Origin: Bog-473 sp963701955 | GTDB taxonomy: Bacteria; Actinomycetota; Acidimicrobiia; Acidimicrobiales; RAAP-2 | Direction: 5' to 3' | DNA: 64,000 bases | NCBI GenBank assembly: GCA_963701955.1 | Contig: OY969694.1 | Span: forward strand, 3,082,099-3,146,098 | Shown: positions 9,184 through 17,082 of the stretch, in pieces | Layout: the number at the start of each line of letters is the position of its first letter | Numbering within the stretch: the first letter of the stretch is position 1 | Made by a program: the position numbers and the translations under genes | The notes under the pieces: generated by a model | Databases searched by the model: none | The model's input: only the letters and a program-made list of their open reading frames with translations | Told to the model about the DNA's origin: nothing

Positions 9184-9694
9184 CCGTGCCGGCAGAGGGG
9201 TGAGAGTGCTCGTTTCGTCCTGCATCGGAGCGACGGTGTTCGCCGGGATCGTCGTCGGCTCGGCGGGGACGTCGGGTGCGGTCGCGCCGCCCGCTCTGAA
9301 GATCACCGCCGGCCCGTATCACAACGGACAGGAGATCAATCTGTCGGTCGGTCCGAACAAGTACTTCACGCCCTATTCGCGCATCAACATCCTCGAGTGC
9401 GCGGACCCTGGTGGGCTGACAAAGAACCTCCCCGTCAATGTCGACAGTTGTGATGGGAACACCATCCAAGGAGTCACCATTCTCGTGGCTCCGAACGGCA
9501 GCTTCTTCGAGCACGGATATCAGCTGTACTCGCTTCCGAATTCGTCACAGCTCGGGGAGAGCTCGAACACGCTGCCCAAGTGCAATCAGACGAAGGCGTG
9601 TGTGCTCTACATCGGGCAGAACCAAGAAAAGTTCACGGCGCCGAAAATGTTCTCACCGGCCTTTCGGATTTCGAAGGCGGGCAAGCATTCGTGA
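9173..9694 (+). CDS. secreted neocarzinostatin-like domain protein
   Basis: Start chosen at the ATG at 9173, which has GGAGA at the right distance and overlaps the previous gene by 11 nt; an in-frame ATG at 9161 is possible. A signal peptide (hydrophobic core VLVSSCIGATVFAGIVVG) is followed by one domain with the cluster's pattern: NGQEINLSVG, INILECADPGG, SCDGNTIQG, PNGSFF, CNQTKACVLYIGQ. Two cysteine pairs are in the places expected for a neocarzinostatin-like fold. No anchor is present; it stops just after the domain (SKAGKHS), so it is likely released. It overlaps the next gene by 4 nt (GTGA). Confidence 0.68.
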   Translation: MTLDRAGRGVRVLVSSCIGATVFAGIVVGSAGTSGAVAPPALKITAGPYHNGQEINLSVGPNKYFTPYSRINILECADPGGLTKNLPVNVDSCDGNTIQGVTILVAPNGSFFEHGYQLYSLPNSSQLGESSNTLPKCNQTKACVLYIGQNQEKFTAPKMFSPAFRISKAGKHS

Positions 9695-10475
9695 AGACGC
9701 TTTGGAGCGTGCGGGGCGTTCGATCCATCGTGATGATCGTGTTCGCGCTCTGTGTCGCCACGGGTGCGGAGGCCGTGTTCGTCGAGATCGCCTCGGCCGA
9801 CGCCTCACCGCCGGCACTGCACGTTTCGCCCGGGGGCAATCTGAGCGACGGTCAGACGATCACCGTCGCAGTGGGGCCGAACGGTTACTTCACCCCTCAT
9901 GCCGGCGTGAAGATTCTGGAGTGCGCCGATCCGGGCGGCACGCAGGCGAACCTTCCCAAGGACGACTCGACCTGTGACGGGAACACCATTCAGGGGATTT
10001 CGATCCTGATCGGTAGCGACGGGAGCTTCTCCGACAGTACCTATCAGGTCTACATGTTGCCGAGCCAGACGCTTGGCGAGCAGTCGAACTTCAAGCCCAT
10101 CTGCAATCAGACCAACGACTGCGTTCTGTATGTCGGACAGAATCAGAACGACTTCACCGCCCCCAAGGTGTTCTCCGCGCCTTTCTTGATCTCTCCGGGC
10201 TCGGGGGCTGCCACCACGACTTCGACGACCGGGGCGGCCTCGAGCGGGAGTTCCGGCGCCGCCGCGACCACCAGGCGTCCAGCACGTCCAGCACGTCCGG
10301 CACGACAGCCAGAACATCCGCCTCGTCGGCCGACGCGAGCGCGACCCTCACCGGCGCCACGAGCCTGGCCAATACCGGCGCTCCGGCCGACATCGTCTGG
10401 ATCGTTGGGTTCGGCACCACGCTTCTCCTCACTGGCGCCATCGGGCGCCGCCGGGCCATGCGGTGGGAGCGATGA
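9691..10475 (+). CDS. LANTG-anchored neocarzinostatin-like surface protein (frameshifted)
   Basis: Starts at the GTG at 9691, overlapping the previous stop. A signal peptide, then a domain with LSDGQTITVAVG, VKILECADPGG, TCDGNTIQG, DGSFSDSTYQV and CNQTNDCVLYVGQ, the best match in the cluster to neocarzinostatin-type sequences. The frame breaks near 10270 inside a Ser/Thr-rich linker. In the neighbouring frame the linker continues (SSTSSTSG) to LANTG at 10365-10379, a hydrophobic helix, GRRRAMRWER and TGA at 10473-10475. That TGA overlaps the pstC-like ATG at 10472, which supports this end over the longer unshifted frame. Predicted substrate of the class E-like sortase. Confidence 0.66.
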
Positions 10476-11464
10476 GCACCATCACTCCCGAAAGGAGCAT
10501 GCCCGCCTCGGCCCACCGCGAGGACATCCCGATAGACCTGAACATCAAGCCGGTTGGAGCTGACAGGATCTTCAACGGGGTGCTGGCCAGCAGCAGTGGG
10601 TTCGTTCTCGCGTTGCTCTCTGCCGTCGTCGTGTTCCTTTGCTACTACGGGTTTGAGGCCTTCCGCGAGGGCGGGTTCGGGCTCTTCACGGATCCAACTT
10701 GGTCCCCGGACTCACATCACTTCGGCATGATGTCCCTTCTGGTGGGCTCCATCGCCATCGCGCTCATCGCGGTTGCACTTGCAGCGCCGATTTCGTTGGC
10801 CGCCGCGCTAATGATCAACGAATATGCGCCACGACAGATGAAGGCCTTCCTGACGGGGGTCATCGACATGCTGGCGACAGTTCCGAGCATCGTGTACGGC
10901 TTCTGGGGGCTGCTTCTCATCTCGAACCTGCAGGCTGCTCCCGCTCGGTGGCTCGTGACCCACGCCAGCTTCGTGCCGATCTTCCGCTCGGTCAGTCCGA
11001 CGCAGTTCGTGAAGTCCATCTTCGCCTGCGGGTTGATCTGTGCCGTGACCATCATTCCCATCATCACGTCAATCAGCCGTGAAGTGATGGCACAGGCGCC
11101 TCGCGACGTCTGCGAGGCGGCACTCGCGCTGGGGGGCACACGTTGGGGAATGGTGACCGACGTCATCCTGCCTTTCTCGCGCAACGGCATCCTGGGTGCG
11201 GTCCTCTTGGGTATCGGCAGAGGCCTCGGAGAGACGATGATCGTGTTCCTGGTCCTCTCCCAGGGCAACCATCTGACCGTTGCGCTGATGGGACCGGGGG
11301 GCCTCGGGTCGATTGCCGCCGAGATCACGGCCAACTTCGACACCGCCTCGCACATTTCGCAGAGCGGGTTGATCCTCCTCGGCCTGATCCTTTTCGCGAC
11401 GACCCTGGCCATCAACATCGTGGCCAGGCTGGTCGTCGAGCGCTCGGGCGGGAGCGGGCTGTGA
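10472..11464 (+). CDS. pstC: PstC-like phosphate ABC transporter permease
   Basis: A 330-residue permease starting at an ATG that overlaps the previous stop (ATGA). It has about six transmembrane segments. The inner-membrane-protein signature for docking the ATPase (EAALALGGTRWGMVTDVILP) is the typical PstC EAA loop. Other family features are VPSIVYGFWGLLLI and GIGRGLGETMIVFLVL. Partners are the pstA-like gene (4-nt overlap) and the pstB-like gene at 16243. Family knowledge says PstC/PstA form the phosphate channel. Whether this copy moves phosphate is uncertain, because the operon is mixed with wall-anchored surface proteins and sorting enzymes. Confidence 0.85.
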   Translation: MSTITPERSMPASAHREDIPIDLNIKPVGADRIFNGVLASSSGFVLALLSAVVVFLCYYGFEAFREGGFGLFTDPTWSPDSHHFGMMSLLVGSIAIALIAVALAAPISLAAALMINEYAPRQMKAFLTGVIDMLATVPSIVYGFWGLLLISNLQAAPARWLVTHASFVPIFRSVSPTQFVKSIFACGLICAVTIIPIITSISREVMAQAPRDVCEAALALGGTRWGMVTDVILPFSRNGILGAVLLGIGRGLGETMIVFLVLSQGNHLTVALMGPGGLGSIAAEITANFDTASHISQSGLILLGLILFATTLAINIVARLVVERSGGSGL

Positions 11465-12622
11465 CGCAGACCCTCGAGCGCCCGGTGGCGGCGGAGCCAC
11501 TGGTCGAGCTGCCACCCGATCGGCCGCAGCGCAAACGGTCAGTCCCACGCTCCACGGTCATTGAGATGGCTGGTTCGGCCGTTTCCGCTTTCGCCCTGGT
11601 GTGGCTCGCCTTCACCGTGGCGGGGATCGCCGGCCCTCTCGGGTTTGCGTTCTGCGCCATCGCGGCCTTCCTGATCATCTACGGCTTCGTCTGCTGGGGT
11701 CGCTACGGCGTCCTGGCCATGAAGGACCGGTTGGCGACCGTGACCATCTGGACGGGGGCGCTCGCCGCGTTCATCCCACTGGCCGCGGTCATCCTCTACG
11801 TCATCTTCAAGGGCGCTGCCGTGGTGTTCGCCCGCTTCCCGCATTTTCTGGTGGCGGACATGTCAGGCCTGACGGCGAGGTCGCCTGTGACGGCCGTGGG
11901 CGCCGGGCCGGCCATCGTCGGGACCATCGAGCAGGTCGGTCTGGCCACGCTGTTCACCGTCCCCCTCGCTGTCCTCACGGCGACCTACCTGGTGAACAAC
12001 CGAAATGCCTTCTCCAAGGTTGTGAGCAACGTGGTCGACGCCATGACCGGCGCACCCGCCATCATCGCCGGCATCTTCATCTACCTGCTCTGGGTGGTTC
12101 CGCAGAAGGAGAACGGCCAGACAGGGCTGGCCGCCGCGCTGGCCCTCTCGGTCATGATGCTGCCCATCGTCACCCGCGCCTCCCAGGAGGTGATCGCCAT
12201 CGTCCCAGGATCGCTGCGGGAGGCTGCGCTCGCGCTCGGGATCTCCCCAATGGCGGTCCGTGCTCCGGGTCATGCTGCCGACTGCTCGCGTCGGGCTGGT
12301 CACTGCCATGATCCTGGGCATCGCCCGCGTCGCCGGTGAGACCGCGCCCGTCCTGTTCACCGCCGGGGGCAATGCGCACTACAACTGGAATCCGTTCTAC
12401 GGGAAGCAGGACGACCTTCCTCTCCGCATCAAGGAGCTCATCTTCCAACCGGGCGCCAATATCACGCGGGTCGCGTGGGGGGTGTCCTTCGTGCTGGTCC
12501 TCGTCGTCCTGACGCTGTTCATCCTGGCCCGCCTCATCGGAGCGAAGAAGCCCGGCCCTAGTGGCTTCACCGTTCCGTGGCGTACCAGGCGCTCACCCGA
12601 GGAAGTAGCAGAAGATCTATGA
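11461..12622 (+). CDS. pstA: PstA-like phosphate ABC transporter permease (frameshifted)
   Basis: Starts at the GTG at 11461 (GTGA overlap with pstC). A ~70-residue N-terminal part with two extra membrane segments precedes the permease core: VGLATLFTVPLAVLTATYL, MTGAPAIIAGIFIYLLWVV, and the EAA loop REAALALGIS. One extra base near 12252 breaks the frame. The second part resumes with QWRSVLRVMLPTARVGL and GIARVAGETAPVLFT, both typical of PstA, and ends at 12622. Full length is about 387 residues. Joining the two frames gives a normal PstA C-terminus, so I read this as one gene with a sequence error. Confidence 0.8.
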
Positions 12623-12705
12623 GCGGCCATCCGAGAACCACGAACCCGGTGGCCCAGGCCCAGCACGAAGTCCGTCCAACCGGAGAGACCAAGGAGCCAT
12701 TGAGG

Positions 12706-14451
12706 ATGCGAATCGTCCAGCGAGGCACGCGGCAGCACCGAACCATGAAGCCCTTGGGGTGGTGCGGGCGGATCATCGGGATGGGAGTCCTGTCCGCGCT
12801 GTCAGTCGCCGCCGTCGGCACCGCGGCGGGAGCGGACGGGGCGACGGCCACCAGCAGCACCGCCAGCACGACGACCAGCACGCCGACAAGCACAACATCT
12901 GGTGTGCCGAGCGGAGTGACCACCACGACCGCGGTGAAGGGGACCGAACCCTCGCCGGGTGTGAAGTCCACGTCCCTGTTGCACACACCCGACGTGAGCG
13001 CGCATACGACCCCGTCGCCCATCAACGGCACCGGTTCTTCGTTCGCCTCACCGGCGATCGAGACATGGGTGAACACAACTCACGGTGCCCCGTACAACCT
13101 GTCCATGAACTGGGCCCCCTCCAACTCGGGAACAGGCCGGTACGAGTTCACAAACCAGACCACGGACTTCGCCGTGAGCGACATCGGCTACGTGGGCAAC
13201 ACGGACACGACACCGCCCAGCTTCGCCTTCAACTTCATTCCGATTACCGCCGGCGGCATCGCGTTCATGTACCACGTGCCCGGGGTCAACAAGCAACTGC
13301 AGCTGAGCAGCTTGACGGCGTGCGGCCTGCTGACCGGTGGCATCAAGAACTGGAACGATCCCACCATCGCCGCCGATAATCCGGGTGTCAGTCTCCCCAA
13401 TCTGCCGGTCGTCCCGGTGACGGAGAGCGACTCGGCCGGGACGAACTACGTGCTCGAAGAGTGGTGCATCGACGAGCAGCCCGCGTTGTGGTCGGCCTTC
13501 GTGTCGGCACAAAACTCCCAGTCCGGTGGCCCGACCGACGGCGTTGCTCTTTCCCCGACTGCCCCCAACTCGAACTGGCCGGGGATCAAGGGCGGTCTCG
13601 ACGACCAGTCGACCACGGCGGTGGCGAGTGACGTGGCCAACAACGGAGGTGGAATCGGCGCCGTCCAGGTGAAGTACGCCGAAGAGGAATCCGGGTTCGG
13701 CGGCACGGACCCGTCGAAGAACGTGGCACTGGTGAAGAACGCCAGTGGCGACTTCACGGCTCCGACCCCGGTCGACGTCGCTTCGGCCCTGGCCTACGCG
13801 TCGCAGCTTCCCAACGGTACACACCAACTGAATTTCAACGGGTTGGGCCCGCACGTCTACAACCCGTCCACCTACAGCTACCTGCTGACACCGACGACGG
13901 GATGGGCCGCCTCCAAGGGTGACACCATGAGCCAGTTCGTCAACTACGTGCTCACGCTGGGCCAACAGACGGCGCCCTCGTTCGGCTACGCAAGCTTGGG
14001 ACTCTCGCTCGAGCAGTACGGCATCACCGCGGTGCAGCACAATGTCCCGGGTGCGGTACCGCCGACCGCAGCCGAGCAGCAGGCGTACTCGTGTGGCGAC
14101 CTGACCCCGGCGGAGGTCGCCGCAGGGCAGACCACGCCGACCTGCGGGGTGGTCAACCAGACCGCCGCACCCCCTGGGGCCAATCAGGGCACTGCCACCG
14201 GGGGCGCGGTGTCCGGGACGAAGACGGCAAGTGCTGCGACGACGGCCGCCAGCAAGGGCGGGTCCGGGTCCGGGTCCGGCGGGGGATCGTCCGCTGGTGG
14301 CGCGAATGCGGCCGTCTCACTGGCGGGAACCTCCGCCATGGCGGGCACCGGCATCGACGCAATCCCGTTCACGGTGTTGGGACTCTGTCTGCTCGTGATC
14401 GGTGTCGTCGGCCGCCGGCGCTTCAAGCGACGAGCGGGCGGTGTGGTGTGA
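12706..14451 (+). CDS. PstS-like phosphate-binding protein with sortase-type C-terminal anchor
   Basis: A start at 12706 is favoured because AAGGAG lies at 12691-12696 and the signal peptide then has a normal N-region. An in-frame ATG at 12619 overlapping pstA is the alternative. The mature protein has PstS hallmarks: INGTGSSFASPAIETWV, SNSGTGRYEFTNQTTDFAVSD, a TESDSAGT segment and GGIGAVQVKYAEE. A Gly/Ser/Thr-rich linker leads to SLAGTSAMAGTG (the last five residues encoded at 14338-14352), a hydrophobic helix and GRRRFKRR. Most PstS proteins are lipoproteins or periplasmic; this one carries a wall-sorting type tail instead. It overlaps the next gene by 4 nt. Confidence 0.8.
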   Translation: MRIVQRGTRQHRTMKPLGWCGRIIGMGVLSALSVAAVGTAAGADGATATSSTASTTTSTPTSTTSGVPSGVTTTTAVKGTEPSPGVKSTSLLHTPDVSAHTTPSPINGTGSSFASPAIETWVNTTHGAPYNLSMNWAPSNSGTGRYEFTNQTTDFAVSDIGYVGNTDTTPPSFAFNFIPITAGGIAFMYHVPGVNKQLQLSSLTACGLLTGGIKNWNDPTIAADNPGVSLPNLPVVPVTESDSAGTNYVLEEWCIDEQPALWSAFVSAQNSQSGGPTDGVALSPTAPNSNWPGIKGGLDDQSTTAVASDVANNGGGIGAVQVKYAEEESGFGGTDPSKNVALVKNASGDFTAPTPVDVASALAYASQLPNGTHQLNFNGLGPHVYNPSTYSYLLTPTTGWAASKGDTMSQFVNYVLTLGQQTAPSFGYASLGLSLEQYGITAVQHNVPGAVPPTAAEQQAYSCGDLTPAEVAAGQTTPTCGVVNQTAAPPGANQGTATGGAVSGTKTASAATTAASKGGSGSGSGGGSSAGGANAAVSLAGTSAMAGTGIDAIPFTVLGLCLLVIGVVGRRRFKRRAGGVV

Positions 14452-15983
14452 GGTCCCTGCTGAACGGGCGTCACGTCCTCATGGTTGCGCTGGCGGCTGT
14501 GCTGTCTGCGGCGGCCTGGACATGTCCCTCGCCAAGCGTCGTCGGCGCCTCCACACCGGCCGGCACCCTCTTCGGCGAAGGCGGCGACGCCATGACACCT
14601 GTCATGATAAAGCTCCTCCACGACGACGCCACTGCTTTGTCGCCAGATGTCGCGTCGTACACGAACGTCAACCTGGAGCATGGGATTACGGACTTCATTG
14701 GCTCTTCGCCGGGTACCTTCGGCAATGACTTTGCGGTGACCGAGCGGCCCCTGACGGCGGCAGAAGCAGCCACGGCGAAGGCGAACGGGCGCACGTTCGC
14801 CTACGTCCCGTTCGTGGCGGGCCCGGTGGCACTCATGACCCTGGTTCCGGACTCGAGCTACGCCGGCTCCACCACGATTAATTCCAATCAGTACTGCCAG
14901 AACATCCCGCTCAGCCTCGAGAATCTCGACGGCATCTATGGAGCCGAAACACCCCAGTACAGCGGATGGGGCGACTCGCGGATCAGCTGCACCAGTCCGC
15001 CCACCGCACCGACGCCTGCGGACTCACTGAAGTTCTTCCGCTGGGCCAACCTCGACCCGACGATGGAGAACTACGCGCTGATGTCGCTGCTCGACAGCAC
15101 GACGACCTCACAGGCGTCGTTCGCTGCCGGTTTGACCGCGGCCACCACCGCGGCTTCGACCACGGACCCGACGGCAAGCGAGCACTGGCCCTATTCGGGT
15201 ACGGCCCTTACCGGTGGCGATAACGCCACGGTGGGCAAGCTCATCGGATTGGACGCACGGACCGGAGCGCCGAGCTCGGTGGCCACTCAGCTCAGCCTCG
15301 GCGCCATCATGCCGGTGGCGTCCGTGTGGACTGGGGACCCATTGGGGGTGAGATGGAACCTGCCCACCGCCGCAGTCCAGAACGCTGAGGGAGCCTATGT
15401 CCCCCCGTCCACTGCTTCAGCCCAGGCCGCCGAGGCGGATGCCACGTTCACCACGACCTCCGATCCGACGACGAGCAACCTCGTCACCTTCAATGCGAAC
15501 GCCACCGACGCCAGCGCCTACAACAACTACTTGATGCTCGAGAGCTACCTCGTCGTCCCGACAAACGGGCTCTCCGCCGACAAGGCGCTGGCGTTGGCCC
15601 AGCTCATCCGGTACGCCGTTGGCACAAAGGGGCAGGCGGCCATCGAGGCGCTGGGGGCGGCCCCGGCCACCTCCGCCATGGTGGCAGCCGACCTGACCGT
15701 GGCCCAACAGCTCGACGCCGAGGCGGCCGCCGCGCCGCCCACGACCTCAACCACCACGACCACGGCGGCGGGCTCGACCACCACGACGACGACGGTCGCA
15801 GGGTCGGGTGTCGGAACTGCGGGCAGTTCCCCGAGCACGTCGGCCGGAACTGCGGGTTCGTCCTCGGGCGGCCTGGCCGTCACGGGCAGCGATCCGCTCC
15901 CGCTCGTAGGTCTGGGCGTCGCCCTCTTGATCTTCGGCGAGGTCTCCCGGCAGGTCGTGCGACGACGAAAGGGAAGGGCATGA
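14448..15983 (+). CDS. second PstS-like binding protein with LAVTG sorting signal
   Basis: A 511-residue protein from the GTG at 14448 (GTGA overlap). Signal peptide, then a divergent PstS-like fold: GTLFGEGGDAMTPVMIKLL replaces the usual GSGSSF motif, DFAVTERPLTAAEAA corresponds to the SDxP region, and NNYLMLESYLVVPTNG plus LAQLIRYAVGTKGQ match the C-terminal lobe. A Thr-rich linker precedes LAVTG (15873-15887), a hydrophobic helix and RQVVRRRKGRA. The altered ligand loop suggests it may bind something other than, or less tightly than, the first PstS-like protein. ATGA overlap with the next gene. Confidence 0.72.
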   Translation: MRSLLNGRHVLMVALAAVLSAAAWTCPSPSVVGASTPAGTLFGEGGDAMTPVMIKLLHDDATALSPDVASYTNVNLEHGITDFIGSSPGTFGNDFAVTERPLTAAEAATAKANGRTFAYVPFVAGPVALMTLVPDSSYAGSTTINSNQYCQNIPLSLENLDGIYGAETPQYSGWGDSRISCTSPPTAPTPADSLKFFRWANLDPTMENYALMSLLDSTTTSQASFAAGLTAATTAASTTDPTASEHWPYSGTALTGGDNATVGKLIGLDARTGAPSSVATQLSLGAIMPVASVWTGDPLGVRWNLPTAAVQNAEGAYVPPSTASAQAAEADATFTTTSDPTTSNLVTFNANATDASAYNNYLMLESYLVVPTNGLSADKALALAQLIRYAVGTKGQAAIEALGAAPATSAMVAADLTVAQQLDAEAAAAPPTTSTTTTTAAGSTTTTTTVAGSGVGTAGSSPSTSAGTAGSSSGGLAVTGSDPLPLVGLGVALLIFGEVSRQVVRRRKGRA

Positions 15984-16246
15984 GCGGACAACACCCTGCC
16001 GGGCTGCAGAGCAGCCGCATCTTTGGTGATCTGACCAATCCGGGCCGGTCCAGCTTCGATTGGGCCGTCTTCTTCTCCGCCGCCGCGCTGATCATCCCGC
16101 TGTCGGGTCTTCTCGGGCTGCTCTTCGCTGACCGCAGTCGCCGCAAGGGCTATGGACGCTGGAAGGCCGCTTTGGCCGCCGTGATCTGGTGCATGTTCCT
16201 CGGAGTCGTGTTCCGGGGGGTCCTCAACGTGGGGCTGATCCCGTGA
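15980..16246 (+). CDS. small two-helix membrane protein in the Pst-like operon
   Basis: An 88-residue protein with an ATG overlapping the upstream stop (ATGA) and a stop overlapping the pstB GTG (GTGA). Two hydrophobic helices lie at about residues 28-50 (WAVFFSAAALIIPLSGLLGLL) and 62-85 (ALAAVIWCMFLGVVFRG), joined by a short basic loop (DRSRRKGYGRWK). I know no Pst component of this shape. Overlaps on both sides indicate co-translation with the binding protein and the ATPase, so it may be an accessory subunit of the transporter or link it to the sorting machinery. Function unknown. Confidence 0.65.
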   Translation: MSGQHPAGLQSSRIFGDLTNPGRSSFDWAVFFSAAALIIPLSGLLGLLFADRSRRKGYGRWKAALAAVIWCMFLGVVFRGVLNVGLIP

Positions 16247-17082
16247 CCACCATCGATCAGCGCCCGCCTCCGCCCGATGCAATGCGACCTGGATCCCCCC
16301 CTGTGGTCGGCCCTGCGTCGCTCCAGGCCACCAACGTCAGCGCCTGGTTCGGAAGCAACAAGGTGCTCGAACGTGTGAGTCTCGTGATGGAGCCGCGAAA
16401 GGTCACCGCGCTCATCGGGCCGTCCGGTTGTGGGAAATCCACCTTCTTGCGGATCCTGAACCGCATGCACGAGCTGATCCCGATCGCCGCGTTGTCTGGT
16501 TCGGTCCGCCTCGACGACACCGACATTTACGTGCCCGGTGTGCCGGTGACGCAGACGAGAAGCCGGATCGGCATGGTGTTCCAGCGCCCGAACCCGTTCC
16601 CCTCCATGACCATCGCACAGAACGTGCTCTCGGGACTTCGGCTCTCGGGCATCAAAGTCCCCAACCCGGATGCCTTGGTGCGCGAGTGCCTGGAACGGGC
16701 GGGTCTGTGGAAGGAGACGCGCAATCGGCTCAATGAGTCCGGGGCCGCCCTGTCCGGTGGTCAGCTGCAGCGCCTCTGCATTGCCCGCTCCCTCGCCGTT
16801 CGCCCTCGCGTATTGCTGATGGACGAGCCCTGTTCGGCCCTGGACCCCATCTCGACCAGCGTGATCGAGGGCACCATCAAGGACCTGAGCCACGAGATCA
16901 CCATCGTGATCGTCACCCACAACATGCAACAGGCGAACCGCGTCTCGGACATTTGCGCCCTCTTCCTGGTCGACGGCGAGGGGATGCCGGGCCACATCGT
17001 CGAGGCCGGCCCTACCCAAGAGGTCTTCAACAACCCCATCGATCCTCGTACGTCCGACTACGTCCACGGAGTGTTCGGCTGA
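16243..17082 (+). CDS. pstB: PstB-like phosphate ABC transporter ATPase
   Basis: About 279 residues from the GTG at 16243. Walker A is GPSGCGKS, the Q-loop is in MVFQRPNPFPSMTI, the ABC signature is LSGGQLQRLCIARSLA (usual PstB: LSGGQQQRL), Walker B is VLLMDEPCSALDP, and the switch histidine is in VIVTHNMQQANRVSD. These identify PstB, the ATPase that drives PstCA. The N-terminal ~25 residues are a Pro-rich extension. It is separated from pstC and pstA by the two anchored binding proteins and the 88-residue membrane protein. Its stop overlaps the exosortase start (TGATG). Confidence 0.88.
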   Translation: MTTIDQRPPPPDAMRPGSPPVVGPASLQATNVSAWFGSNKVLERVSLVMEPRKVTALIGPSGCGKSTFLRILNRMHELIPIAALSGSVRLDDTDIYVPGVPVTQTRSRIGMVFQRPNPFPSMTIAQNVLSGLRLSGIKVPNPDALVRECLERAGLWKETRNRLNESGAALSGGQLQRLCIARSLAVRPRVLLMDEPCSALDPISTSVIEGTIKDLSHEITIVIVTHNMQQANRVSDICALFLVDGEGMPGHIVEAGPTQEVFNNPIDPRTSDYVHGVFG

